A model generated the notes under the pieces. The model was not told where the DNA came from and searched no databases. It saw only the letters and a list, made by a program, of their open reading frames with translations. From Flavobacterium cupriresistens (GTDB lineage Bacteria; Bacteroidota; Bacteroidia; Flavobacteriales; Flavobacteriaceae): a stretch of DNA of 64,000 nt. Shown piece by piece: positions 17,028 to 26,233 of the stretch. The first letter of the stretch is position 1, and each line of letters starts with the position of its first letter. A program made the translations under genes and the position numbers. The DNA lies in NCBI RefSeq assembly GCF_020911925.1, contig NZ_CP087134.1, forward strand, positions 4,960,001 to 5,024,000. Reading direction: 5' to 3'.

Positions 17028-18014
17028 ATGGAATATAGAAAACTAGGCAATACTGAACTCGAATTATCAGCAATAACTTATGGTGCATTTGCCATTGGAG
17101 GCAACATGTGGGGCGGAAATGAAAAGAAAGACTCAATCGATTCTATCCATGCTTCCATCGACAATGGAGTGACCACAATAGACACTGCTCCTTTCTACGG
17201 ATTTGGTTTAAGCGAAGAAATGATTGGTGAAGCGCTACAATCACAAAACCGATCAAAAGTGCAATTGTTAACCAAATTTGGACTGGTATGGGACGGAAGC
17301 AATAAAGGCAAAGGAGATTTTTTCTTTGATGCAGATGACAACGAAAAAAAACTACCGGTTTACAAATTCGCCTCCAAAGAAAATATAATCAAAGAAGTTG
17401 AAGAAAGTCTAAAAAGACTAAAAACTGATTATATTGATTTACTGCAAATCCATTGGCCGGACTCCACTACTCCAATTCAGGAAACTATGGAAGCTATGGA
17501 CTTGTTAATCAAACAAGGAAAAATAAGAGCTGCCGGAGTTTGCAATTATGATGTTTCACAACTGAAAGAAGCTCAGAAAACAATTTCGTTAGCATCAAAT
17601 CAGGTTTCGTACAGCATGCTGAATCGCAAAATAGAAGCCGATTTAATTCCGCTTACCGTTGCAGAAAATATCGGAATCATCGCCTACAGTCCAATGGAAA
17701 GAGGTTTATTGACCGGAAAATATTTTACCGACACCAAACTAAAAGAAAACGATCACAGAAATGGTTATTTTGGTCAGTTTGATCTTCAGCAAGTCAAAAC
17801 CTTAATCGAAGAATTGAGTTCATTAGCACACGCAAAAGAAGTCAATTTAGCGCAATTAGTTTTACGTTGGACCACTTTACAAAAAGGAATTACTATTGTT
17901 CTAGCCGGAGCAAGAAATGCAGAACAGGCGATTTCAAACGCAAAAGCAATGGATTTCGATCTTACTGCTTTAGAATTGGATTTTATCAATCAGGCCATTT
18001 CAAAAATAAAATAA
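17028..18014 (+). CDS. Aldo/keto reductase
   Basis: A 328-residue NADPH-dependent oxidoreductase with a TIM-barrel fold. Visible are the N-terminal YRKLGNTELELSAITYGAFAIGG, the catalytic Asp/Tyr segment GVTTIDTAPFYGFGLSE, Lys in VQLLTKFGL, the His in LLQIHWPDS, and the C-terminal cofactor-binding IVLAGARNAEQAISNAKAM. It reduces aldehydes or ketones, sugars included; the substrate is not readable. It is first of a plus-strand set with a flavodoxin-fold quinone reductase and an Abm-domain protein, which together suggest handling of reactive carbonyls or quinones. Confidence 0.9.
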   Translation: MEYRKLGNTELELSAITYGAFAIGGNMWGGNEKKDSIDSIHASIDNGVTTIDTAPFYGFGLSEEMIGEALQSQNRSKVQLLTKFGLVWDGSNKGKGDFFFDADDNEKKLPVYKFASKENIIKEVEESLKRLKTDYIDLLQIHWPDSTTPIQETMEAMDLLIKQGKIRAAGVCNYDVSQLKEAQKTISLASNQVSYSMLNRKIEADLIPLTVAENIGIIAYSPMERGLLTGKYFTDTKLKENDHRNGYFGQFDLQQVKTLIEELSSLAHAKEVNLAQLVLRWTTLQKGITIVLAGARNAEQAISNAKAMDFDLTALELDFINQAISKIK

Positions 18015-18120
18015 CAACAAACACAAAATTACACCATACGTAGAAACACAGGATTATTTTCACATAAAAAACAAGCCTGTATTAAAAACTACAACACGAA
18101 TTCAGAAGAACATTTACACT

Positions 18121-18726
18121 ATGAAAAAAATATTTATAATAAACGGCGGGCAAAAATTTGCGCATTCAGGCGGAAAATTCAATCAAACTGTTCAGGACTG
18201 GACCATTGAATACCTTTCCCAAAACAATAATTACGAAATAAAAACAACTCATATAGAAGATGAAATTGACCTGCAGCATGAAGTAGAAAAATTCGTTTGG
18301 GCAGATTTAATTATTTATCACACCCCAATCTGGTGGTTTCAATTACCTAATCTTTTTAAAAAATACATTGACGATGTTTTTACTCAGGGTCATAACAACG
18401 GAATCTATAAAAGTGACGGAAGAAGTCGTGTAAATCCGGACATTAATTATGGAACGGGCGGGCTTTTACACGGTCGTAAATACATGTTGACCACGAGCTG
18501 GAATGCTCCAAAAACAGCTTTTACTTTACCGGGGGAATTCTTCGAAGAAACCTCTGTTGATGATGGTGTAATGTTTGGTTTTCATAAAATGAATACGTTT
18601 GCCGGAATAGAAAAAGTAGACAGTTTTCATTTTCACGATGTTGAAAAAGGTGCCACACCGGAAAATATTACTATCTTTAAACAAGACTATACCAACCATT
18701 TAGAAGAAACTTTCAAAACTTTATAA
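18121..18726 (+). CDS. NAD(P)H-dependent oxidoreductase, MdaB-like (flavodoxin fold)
   Basis: A 201-residue flavodoxin-fold protein. The N-terminus KKIFIINGGQKFAHSGGKFN forms the FMN/FAD phosphate-binding loop, and ADLIIYHTPIWWFQLPNLFKKYIDDVFTQG is the hallmark of the MdaB/Kef-associated quinone reductase group, followed by LHGRKYMLTTSWNAP. It likely transfers two electrons from NAD(P)H to quinones and so avoids semiquinone radicals. It lies 106 bp downstream of the aldo/keto reductase and 2 bp upstream of the Abm-domain gene. Confidence 0.88.
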   Translation: MKKIFIINGGQKFAHSGGKFNQTVQDWTIEYLSQNNNYEIKTTHIEDEIDLQHEVEKFVWADLIIYHTPIWWFQLPNLFKKYIDDVFTQGHNNGIYKSDGRSRVNPDINYGTGGLLHGRKYMLTTSWNAPKTAFTLPGEFFEETSVDDGVMFGFHKMNTFAGIEKVDSFHFHDVEKGATPENITIFKQDYTNHLEETFKTL

Positions 18727-18728
18727 CC

Positions 18729-19007
18729 ATGATCTCGATTACAGCTATCATAAAGAGTAAAAAAGAGCACCTAACAGAAATTCAAAGTAGAATTATCCAT
18801 CTGGTCGCCGAAACCAGAAAAGAAGCGGCTTGTATTCGTTATGACCTGCATACCGCTGAAAATGTGTTTATCATTTGGGAAGAATGGAAGGACCAAGCCG
18901 GACTTGATTTACACAACAATCAATCTTATCTGTTGGATTTTATTGCCAAAAGCGAATCCTTATTAGCCGCTCCGGTTCAGGTTTACAAGACAACCCAACT
19001 TTTATAA
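18729..19007 (+). CDS. Antibiotic biosynthesis monooxygenase (ABM) domain protein
   Basis: A 92-residue ferredoxin-like fold protein of the YgiN/ABM family, with ITAIIKSKKEHLTEIQSRIIHLVAETRKEAACIRYDLH and FIIWEEWKDQAGLDLHNNQ. E. coli YgiN and MdaB form a quinone redox pair, and the same two families are adjacent here, only 2 bp apart. That supports a shared quinone or xenobiotic role. No metal or flavin site is visible. Confidence 0.88.
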   Translation: MISITAIIKSKKEHLTEIQSRIIHLVAETRKEAACIRYDLHTAENVFIIWEEWKDQAGLDLHNNQSYLLDFIAKSESLLAAPVQVYKTTQLL

Positions 19008-19113
19008 AACCATAAAATTCAATACTCCTGCAAGGTTTTCAAAACCTTGTAGGTTTATCTTATAGATCAATAAGTAGCCATAAAATCAATAGTCCAACCT
19101 ATTAGACAAACAT

Positions 19114-19137
19114 AAAAAAGGCCGTCCTGAGACAGCC
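19114..19137 (-). terminator. Terminator of the M43 protease gene
   Basis: GGCCGTC (19120-19126) and GACAGCC (19131-19137) pair with one mismatch around loop CTGA. On the minus strand they are followed by six T. It lies 20 bp beyond the protease stop. Confidence 0.7.
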
Positions 19138-19157
19138 TTCTTCTATAAAATTCAAAT

Positions 19158-22100
19158 CTATTGTTTAATGATCTTCTGCGTATATCCTTTTTTTGTTGAA
19201 GAAGTTACATTAAGAAAATATACTCCTTTTGTTTTTCCCGATAAATTAATGGCTTTATCAGTAGTACTCTCTCCGGAGAAAGTTTCTTTGTAAATCATCC
19301 TTCCGCCAATATCATGAACCGTCACAGTATAACTATCTGCTGAAACCGGTGTGATCACATGAAACACATTACTGGATGGATTCGGATACACCTGAACTCC
19401 TGACAAATTGTTCGCTCCTTTTGGTTTTGTTACTGCTAAATTAGATCCGTTATTTATTTTTAAATTATCAAACCAAATTCTGGTTCCATAACCTGAAGTG
19501 TTTTTGATTTTTACCAACACACTCTTTTGATTTTTAACTATACTTAAATCAATTTTTTCTGTTCTCCAATCCGAATCTTTGGTCGGAATCCAATCGTTGG
19601 TTTCATTTGCAGCCGTTGTTGCAGGATCGTCCTGAATTGGTGGTGAAACGGTTTGCAACTGCAATTGATTTTTAGCATATACATTTGTCCAGGTTACCCC
19701 ACAATCCGAAGATACTTCGATATCTATTTTATCCGGCGCAGGTGCAGGATCAAAAGCATTTAAGTACTGTGTATAAGCCAGATCAAAGGATAAAAACGGA
19801 GTAGCAGAAGAGGAAAAATCCATTGCTTTAAGAATCAACTCGTCTATCAAACCAGTTGGATTATCAGCATTGTTGATCACCAGACAAGACAAATCTCCTT
19901 TACCGGCATCCGAACGTTTTTCCCATGTAATAACGTCTTTGTCGGGATTAATGATTTCCCAATCCTGAATAGGAAAACTTGCTTCGAAATTTTCTGAAAA
20001 AGGAAGACTGTTCTTGCCATTAATAACGACCACATCCGTTTTTGCCATAACCGATCCTGCTCCATAAGAATTAGAAGCAGTCAAAGTTACCGTATAAGTT
20101 CCCGGACTATCATAAATTACAGCAGGCGTTTTACTTGTAGAAGTCGCCGGCGTACCACCCGGAAACGACCAGGACCATGAAGTAGGCTCTCCTGTTGAAT
20201 TGTCTCTAAAGGCTATTGGTAAATCGCTACACTGTTTTTGACTCTCCACTACAAATTCCGAAAAGGGTGTTTCTTTACTGTCAAAAGTGAATTTCACATT
20301 ATCAATCCATATTCTTGAGCCGTATCCCGAAGTATTTTTAAACTTGAACAAAACGTTCGCTACCCCTTTAAAATTCGACAATAATACCCTTTCTGTTCTC
20401 CAATCCGAATCTGAAACCGGAACCCAATTATTGGGATCAGCACTGACATAGGTTTCCAGTTCAGTATGTGTTTTTACATAAACACTTTCCCATGTAAGAC
20501 CGCAATCTTTTGAAGCCAGAATTTCAAGAACATCGGGACTTTCCGTATCAAATTTAGCATAAGCAACATCAAAGGAGAAATCAGTTATGCCAACAGATAA
20601 ATCAGCGGGTTTCAGGATAATCTCATCAATCTCACCTACTTTCGCATTGTCCGCATTATTCATTACCATACAAGAGGGAGAATTATGTCCAACATTGGCT
20701 CGTTTTTCCCAAGTCAATTTATGATCGGGATTACTAATTTCCCATTCTGCGGGAGGGAAAGAATTTTCAAAACCTTCGATAAAAGAAGTTCTGTCAGGAT
20801 CTACAACCGTTATAAAATTATTTTTAGTTACTGTTGTCCCTGTACCGTTTCCATTTTTGGTTGAAAGTGTCACCCCATACGAACCCGGTGAATTGTAAGT
20901 CACAATCGGATTTTTTTCGATAGAGCTCGCAGGCGTCCCCCCTGGAAAAGACCATTCCCATGACGTTGGATTTCCTGTTGAAACATCTAAAAAAGGAGCT
21001 GTAACACTAGTACAACGCGTCCCTCTGACATTGGAAGCAAAATCAGAAACCGGAGTAGCCGTCTGAATAATAGCAACATTTACATTGTCTATCCAAATCC
21101 TTGTGCCGTAACCCGACACATTTACAAAACGAATAGAAACATTACTATTCCCCTGATAGGCACTAAGATCTACAATTTCTTTTCGCCAATTAGCGTCTGA
21201 GACCGGCACCCAATTATTCGCCAAAGCAGTAGGAACCTGCGTGGTTTCTAAAAGGGTATGTGTTTTCGAATACACCTCATTCCAAGTAAGTCCGCAATCT
21301 GTTGAAACTTCTACTTTTAAAACATCCGGACTCGCATCATCAAATTTGGTATAAGCCAAATCAAAAAACAACTGACTGTTTTGTCCGGCTGCAAAATTAA
21401 GATAAGGCAATCTGATATAGTCTAAAGCTCCTACTACTGCATTATCTGCATTGTTCATAATCATACACGAACTATCATTGTGCCCTACATCTTTTCGTTT
21501 TTCCCAAGCTAAACCATTGTCCGGATTTGTAATTTCCCAACCTAAAGGAGGAAAAACACCAGTGAAATTTTCGACTAAATTCACTCCCGATTTTTGATCT
21601 ACCTCAATATAATTCAGCACTTGTTTGGTATTCATTCCAAGAGCATTCGTTACCTGCAAGGTCACTTCGAATTTTCCTGCTGTATGGTATTGAACAACCG
21701 GATTTAAATCTGTAGAGGTTGCAGGAATACCGCCTTCAAAAGTCCATACTCTCGAAGTTGGTAATCCCAAAGAACGATCTTTAAACGCGATTGTTTTTCC
21801 TGAACAAATTGCCGTTGTATTGCTGTTGAAATTAGCGATTGGTGCCGTTTCAATAACCCCAACCGAGCTAAGATTACTTTCCTGCCACAACAAACCACGT
21901 GGATATTTAGCCACAGTCTTGTCATCTAACCAATACGTCATGGCATTGGTCTGGTCTCTGGTATACATATTCTGGCAATCTGTATTGTAATCCATATGGT
22001 TTTCGGCATTGGGGTAAACGCCACAGCTATTTAATACATTTCGAGCACAACCTTCGGCCACTTTTGTTGGTGGCGTATCGGCCATTCCATCATTAACGGC

Positions 22101-22835
22101 ATCACAATCATCCTGAAAAGTATGTTTTAATCCAAAATAATGACCAAACTCGTGCGTCATTACCTTTGCAAAAGTCGCACTCGCATTTGAGCCACATGTA
22201 CTCCCAATATATCTGTGATTGTAAGCAACACGTGGGATCGCATCCTGAATAGGCAAAAAGGCGTGTCCCGAACCAACAGATCCCTGTCCGGTATTGGGCT
22301 CATCAACAACCAAAACATCCAAATAATACTTACTGTTTTTACCGTACCAGATGTAATCATAAATTTTAGCATCGTAGCCATCTACTACATGTGCTTCTGG
22401 ATGCCAGTCCAGGCCGGGAATTTCCAAAGGATTTCCTTCCGGATCAACGGTAGCCAGAACAAACTGAATATTTAATTTGCTTTTGATTGCATCAAAACGA
22501 GGATCGGTCGTAGCGTATTCCGGAAACAGACCATTGAAATCTTTGTTTACCGTAAGCAATGCATCATCAATTCTGCACTTCATTTGCTCTTTGGTAAAAG
22601 CATTATTGATGTTAGTTCCGTCTGCAAGAATATGAAACACCACCGGAATAATATAAGGTGTAGCAACGGTTTTCCGGGTGTTCGATTTTTTCCATGTTTT
22701 AATTTTTGACAAAGATTTTAGAAAAGCAGCTTCTTCCTGTTGGGATAATTTGGTTCCACAACCGATTGGATTCTGCCCAAAGGAAATGAGGAACTGACAC
22801 AGAAAAACTGCAGCAAAAAAGTAGTTTTTTTTCAA
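19158..22835 (-). CDS. Secreted M43 (pappalysin-like) zinc metalloprotease with PKD repeats and T9SS sorting domain
   Basis: A 1225-residue exported protein with a Sec signal peptide (residues 1-20). The M43 peptidase domain carries HEFGHYFGLKH at 228-238, the complete HExxHxxGxxH zinc motif, plus conserved Cys pairs. After residue ~335 three PKD-type domains (SF..PGG.PA.S..KNP..TY..PG.Y.VTL) alternate with three jelly-roll domains sharing WEI.NPD..LTWEKR and SCM(V/I)MNNADN. The C-terminal ~75 residues (VQVYPNPSSNVFHV ... GVYFLNV ... KIIKQ) are a type A T9SS sorting domain. It probably degrades external proteins after export and surface attachment or release. It appears monocistronic with its own terminator. 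Confidence 0.92.
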   Translation of the reverse strand: MKKNYFFAAVFLCQFLISFGQNPIGCGTKLSQQEEAAFLKSLSKIKTWKKSNTRKTVATPYIIPVVFHILADGTNINNAFTKEQMKCRIDDALLTVNKDFNGLFPEYATTDPRFDAIKSKLNIQFVLATVDPEGNPLEIPGLDWHPEAHVVDGYDAKIYDYIWYGKNSKYYLDVLVVDEPNTGQGSVGSGHAFLPIQDAIPRVAYNHRYIGSTCGSNASATFAKVMTHEFGHYFGLKHTFQDDCDAVNDGMADTPPTKVAEGCARNVLNSCGVYPNAENHMDYNTDCQNMYTRDQTNAMTYWLDDKTVAKYPRGLLWQESNLSSVGVIETAPIANFNSNTTAICSGKTIAFKDRSLGLPTSRVWTFEGGIPATSTDLNPVVQYHTAGKFEVTLQVTNALGMNTKQVLNYIEVDQKSGVNLVENFTGVFPPLGWEITNPDNGLAWEKRKDVGHNDSSCMIMNNADNAVVGALDYIRLPYLNFAAGQNSQLFFDLAYTKFDDASPDVLKVEVSTDCGLTWNEVYSKTHTLLETTQVPTALANNWVPVSDANWRKEIVDLSAYQGNSNVSIRFVNVSGYGTRIWIDNVNVAIIQTATPVSDFASNVRGTRCTSVTAPFLDVSTGNPTSWEWSFPGGTPASSIEKNPIVTYNSPGSYGVTLSTKNGNGTGTTVTKNNFITVVDPDRTSFIEGFENSFPPAEWEISNPDHKLTWEKRANVGHNSPSCMVMNNADNAKVGEIDEIILKPADLSVGITDFSFDVAYAKFDTESPDVLEILASKDCGLTWESVYVKTHTELETYVSADPNNWVPVSDSDWRTERVLLSNFKGVANVLFKFKNTSGYGSRIWIDNVKFTFDSKETPFSEFVVESQKQCSDLPIAFRDNSTGEPTSWSWSFPGGTPATSTSKTPAVIYDSPGTYTVTLTASNSYGAGSVMAKTDVVVINGKNSLPFSENFEASFPIQDWEIINPDKDVITWEKRSDAGKGDLSCLVINNADNPTGLIDELILKAMDFSSSATPFLSFDLAYTQYLNAFDPAPAPDKIDIEVSSDCGVTWTNVYAKNQLQLQTVSPPIQDDPATTAANETNDWIPTKDSDWRTEKIDLSIVKNQKSVLVKIKNTSGYGTRIWFDNLKINNGSNLAVTKPKGANNLSGVQVYPNPSSNVFHVITPVSADSYTVTVHDIGGRMIYKETFSGESTTDKAINLSGKTKGVYFLNVTSSTKKGYTQKIIKQ

Positions 22836-23063
22836 AATAATAGTTTTTTTTTAGGTTAGTTGTACTTTCACATACAGTACTATCGTAAAATCGATTAAAA
22901 AATTAAGCTTCAAAATAACTTCGTTTTTTAATCTCTTTTACTTGATATTTTTTTTTTCATAAAAATATTTAATTGAAATGCATTTAATAGATATTATGTT
23001 ATTGCAAAACAATTGTATATTACCTAGTTTTAACTTATTTATTGAATTTTAAAAACTAAAAAT
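22836..23063. other. Gene-free 5' region of the protease gene
   Basis: About 230 bp of very AT-rich sequence between the protease start and the methyltransferase terminator. It must contain the protease promoter, but I could not identify a convincing TTTG/TAnnTTTG pair on the minus strand. Nothing else was recognised. Confidence 0.4.
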
Positions 23064-23093
23064 CATAAAAAAAGCTACCTTTTACAGTAGCTT
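23064..23093 (-). terminator. Terminator of the methyltransferase gene
   Basis: AAGCTAC (23072-23078) and GTAGCTT (23087-23093) form a 7-bp stem. On the minus strand seven or more T follow. It lies 20 bp after the methyltransferase stop. Confidence 0.75.
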
Positions 23094-23112
23094 ATCTTAA
23101 AAAACCAAAATA

Positions 23113-23823
23113 TTACTTAATTCCTCCAAAAGCACCGAAACACATATTCTTGTGCAAAATTTCTACTTTGCTAAAGCCAACTTCTTTCATCAAATCCAAC
23201 TGATAATTCATTGATCTTGGAGAATCTTCTTTTTCGACATAATCTAAAACCTTTTGACGGTATTCGGCTCCTCCGATTCCTTCTAGATAATCGCCGTAAC
23301 GTTCCCAGGTATATTCGTTTAATAAAGCGGTATCTTGCGTAATCAGATCCGAGATCATCAAACAACCACCCGGTTTCAATAGTCTGAATAATTTCGAAAA
23401 TGTTGTTTCCCAGTCCTGATCATCACGCAAATGGTGCAGAACTGCTCCAGCCAGAATAATATCAAATTGTTCTTCCGGTAAAACCACTTCACGGATATCC
23501 CCATGCAAAATTTCGACTTTACCGTTCGTTTCTTTTGATACTCTTTCTAAAGCTTTATCCAGCATCGGCTGACTTAAGTCGACTAAAGTTGCATTCAGAT
23601 TTGGGATTTTAGAAAGCATCATTAAGGTATAATTTCCTGCTCCACAACCAATATCCAAAACATTTTTGGCGTTGGGAACAATTCGTTTTGAAGCTTCCGT
23701 AATTAATTCTAAAGAGATTGTAGCATCGATTGTAGCGACTTGTCCCGTGTTTAAATTGGAAAATCGTTCGACGTCATTATCAAAACGTTCTCTAATTTCT
23801 GCTGTGGTTGATTTATTCATCAT
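23113..23823 (-). CDS. Class I SAM-dependent methyltransferase
   Basis: A 236-residue cytoplasmic enzyme with a Rossmann-like methyltransferase domain: motif I VLDIGCGAGNYTLMML, the acidic end of strand 2 in ATLVDLS, motif II VEILHGDIREV, and FDIILAGAVLHHL with a post-motif GGCLMISDLI. The fold and HHL motif place it in the Methyltransf_25/12 small-molecule branch. The substrate is not visible. It stands alone, with a terminator behind it and a repeat-rich gap in front. Confidence 0.85.
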   Translation of the reverse strand: MMNKSTTAEIRERFDNDVERFSNLNTGQVATIDATISLELITEASKRIVPNAKNVLDIGCGAGNYTLMMLSKIPNLNATLVDLSQPMLDKALERVSKETNGKVEILHGDIREVVLPEEQFDIILAGAVLHHLRDDQDWETTFSKLFRLLKPGGCLMISDLITQDTALLNEYTWERYGDYLEGIGGAEYRQKVLDYVEKEDSPRSMNYQLDLMKEVGFSKVEILHKNMCFGAFGGIK

Positions 23824-24232
23824 CGTTTTTTAGTATTCAGGTTTATATAGCTTTTTTTCTCGCAGATTAAGCAGATTAAGCGGATGTATTCTTTATTCTT
23901 TATTCTTTATTCTTTATTACTTCTCACATCTTACTTCTCACTTAAAACAAAACTAACACTTTGATACTTGCTTTAAAAGAAGATACTTTAGAAATTACGA
24001 AACTCAACAGTTGTTTTTTCTGAACTTTTAAAAAAAAAGTTACCACGAATTTTTCGAATTTTCTCGAATTAAAATTTACGTCAAGCGGATCGTCAATTAA
24101 AATAAGATTCCACCCGAAACTCTATTTTTCTCTTTATAAAATTTGTGCAAATTCGAGAAATTCGTGGCAAAAAAGCCTTAACTTTTAAATACCTTAGCAG
24201 AAAATTACATTACCTCAATAAAATCAATAAAA
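23824..24232. repeat. Gene-free stretch: 7-bp microsatellite and inverted CCACGAATT repeat
   Basis: TATTCTT is repeated four times in tandem at 23887-23914, followed by CT-rich near-repeats. At 24042-24062 (CCACGAATTTTTCGAATT) and 24145-24166 (AAATTCGAGAAATTCGTGG) are the two arms of an imperfect inverted repeat related to the dispersed repeats at 14.2 and 15.7 kb. No gene is visible. The promoter of the DUF2130 gene must lie in the last 60 bp. Confidence 0.6.
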
Positions 24233-25513
24233 ATGGCCGAGCAATCTTCAATTCAGTGTCCAAACTGCGGAACAACTATCGATGTCAATGACATTCTAAA
24301 ACACCAGTTAGAAGACAGTATTCGCAAAGAATATCAGCAAAAAGCCACTGCTCAAACCAAAGAATTAGAGCTTAAAAACGAGCAATTCGAGAAAGCCAAA
24401 TTAGAATTTGAGGCTAAAAAGAAGCAGGAAAATGAACTTTTCGCAGAACGTCTGGAACGCGAGAAAAAAACGGCCGAAAAGGAAATCACTGAAAAGCTAA
24501 AAACCAAACTCGACGAGGAGAACAAAGATCGTTTGCTTGCCATGGAAAAAGAGCTTTCTGAAAAATCAGAAAAACTCCGTGAACTTAATAAGATGGAAGG
24601 CGAAATTGCCAAACTTCAACGAGAAAAACTCGAAATGAAAGAAGCAATCGAAGCCGAAGCACAGAAACAACTTAACGCCACTTTGCTTTTAGAAAGAGAT
24701 AAAATCAGAAAGCAGGAAGAAGAAAAAAACGAATTAAAAATAAAAGAATACCAAAAACAATCCGACGATCAAAAAAAGCTGATCGAAGAAATGAAACGCA
24801 AGCAGGAACAAGGTTCTATGCAATTGCAAGGTGAGGTTATGGAACTGGCAATCGAAGAATGGCTGGCTAATAATTTCCCGTTAGACACTATCGACGAAGT
24901 TAAAAAAGGCGCTAACGGAGCAGATTGCTTGCAGATTGTAAACACTCGCGAATTGCAAAATTGTGGCTCTATTTATTACGAAAGCAAAAGAACCAAAGCT
25001 TTTCAGCCCGCCTGGATTGAGAAGTTTAAAAACGACATTAGAACCAAAAAAGCCAATATCGGGGTTTTGGTTACGGAAGTTATGCCTTCAGGAATGGATC
25101 GAATGGGCATGCGTGATGGAATCTGGATTTGCACCTACGAGGAATTTAAAGGTTTAAGTGCCGTTTTACGCCAATCTTTAATACAAGTTAGTCAGGCTGT
25201 TCAGGCACAGGAAAACAAAGGAGACAAAATGTCGATGTTGTATGATTTTCTAACTAGCAATGAATTTCGCTTACAAGTAGAAGGAATTGTGGAAGGCTTT
25301 ACCCAAATGCAAAGTGATCTGGATTCAGAGAAAAGAGCGATGCAACGTATTTGGAAACAACGCGAAAAGCAGATCGAAAAAGTGGTTCACAATACTTTAG
25401 GCATGTACGGCTCAATTCGTGGTATTGCCGGAAATGCGGTACAAACGGTACGAGCTTTAGAGCTTGATTTTATCCAAGACGATGAAGAAGAAAAAACAAA
25501 AGAACTAGAATAA
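24233..25513 (+). CDS. DUF2130 protein: zinc ribbon, long coiled coil and PD-(D/E)XK-like domain
   Basis: A 426-residue protein. It starts with a zinc-ribbon half (CPNCGTTIDVNDILKHQ), continues with a highly charged coiled coil from about residue 25 to 195, then a globular domain. That domain contains GADCLQIV followed by CGSIYYESKRTKAF, a D...ExK arrangement typical of PD-(D/E)XK nuclease folds, and IGVLVTEVMPSGM. DUF2130 proteins are widespread and uncharacterised. The architecture (coiled coil plus nuclease-like domain) recalls RmuC-type proteins. No partner gene is adjacent. Nuclease activity is inference. Confidence 0.8.
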   Translation: MAEQSSIQCPNCGTTIDVNDILKHQLEDSIRKEYQQKATAQTKELELKNEQFEKAKLEFEAKKKQENELFAERLEREKKTAEKEITEKLKTKLDEENKDRLLAMEKELSEKSEKLRELNKMEGEIAKLQREKLEMKEAIEAEAQKQLNATLLLERDKIRKQEEEKNELKIKEYQKQSDDQKKLIEEMKRKQEQGSMQLQGEVMELAIEEWLANNFPLDTIDEVKKGANGADCLQIVNTRELQNCGSIYYESKRTKAFQPAWIEKFKNDIRTKKANIGVLVTEVMPSGMDRMGMRDGIWICTYEEFKGLSAVLRQSLIQVSQAVQAQENKGDKMSMLYDFLTSNEFRLQVEGIVEGFTQMQSDLDSEKRAMQRIWKQREKQIEKVVHNTLGMYGSIRGIAGNAVQTVRALELDFIQDDEEEKTKELE

Positions 25514-25578
25514 GTAATTCAAATTACTAGTTAATAATTAGTTGATCCTATTTGACGAAAGCACAAAAGGGTTGATTT

Positions 25579-25709
25579 GCCTCCTGCTTCAGCTGGAGGT
25601 ATATGATTGAGAGCTGAATCATTGGCTTTAGCCGAAAGAACCAGGGCATAATTCGGCTAAAACCATTAAATCTTGAACTACTTATAATCCTCCAGCTGAA
25701 GCAGGAGGC
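25579..25709. repeat. 131-bp nested palindromic element with perfect 21-bp terminal arms
   Basis: The arms at 25579-25599 and 25689-25709 are perfect inverse complements (outermost GCCTCCTGC / GCAGGAGGC). Inside them TTGGCTTTAGCCGAA (about 25621) pairs with TTCGGCTAAAACCA (about 25652), making a second nested hairpin. There is no coding content. The structure resembles REPIN or small MITE-like elements, sitting in a 720-bp gene-free region. Confidence 0.75.
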
Positions 25710-25979
25710 TATTCAAAACGATACTTTTGAAAATATCTTAATTTTTACTGGAAACTTACATTATTATAATTCAGAAATGAGGTATAGGCGGTCTAATTTC
25801 AAACCTAAAACAACTAGCAACTTAAATTAATTATGGGTCAAGACATATTGTTGTGGAGGGACAAATATCTTGTAGTTCTGTAATTTCGAATCAAGTTAAA
25901 AAGTTGTGGAATAATTTTTAGAAATTTCTTTTGCTAAAAGTAATAGATCTTATACTTTTTCGCCACAGCTTTATAAGTA

Positions 25980-26125
25980 ACTAATTTTCCAACTTCTCGC
26001 TTTGACGATCTCGCAAAGACGCCAAGCCGCAAAGTTTTTTTCTGTTTTTTCATTAAAACTTTGCGATTTTACGACTCTGCGAGATTTTTACTTCCCTATA
26101 ACTTTCGGACTTGATCCTTAATTAT
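25980..26125. repeat. Imperfect inverted repeat built from CGCAAAG words
   Basis: CTCGCAAAGACGCCAAGCCG at about 26010 and AAACTTTGCGATTTTACGAC further on form a long imperfect inverted repeat flanked by TAACTAATTTTCC and ATAACTTTCGGACTTGATCC. The same CGCAAAG/GGATCAAG vocabulary recurs at 38.4-38.9 kb. Apart from this and the 131-bp palindrome, nothing is recognised in the gap 25514-26170. Confidence 0.5.
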
Positions 26126-26170
26126 ACAGTCTGCATACTATTTACCCACTTCCTTTTATACCCAAAACGA

Positions 26171-26208
26171 ATTTTGCCATTCTAACCCGAAAATCAGAAT
26201 GGCAAAAT
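26171..26208. terminator. Strong hairpin terminator of the META lipoprotein gene
   Basis: ATTTTGCCATTCT (26171-26183) and AGAATGGCAAAAT (26196-26208) form a perfect 13-bp stem with a 12-nt loop. T-rich sequence flanks both sides, so it can act in both directions. It lies 25 bp beyond the stop of the minus-strand gene. Confidence 0.8.
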
Positions 26209-26233
26209 TTATATTTATTTAAAAAGACCGTAT

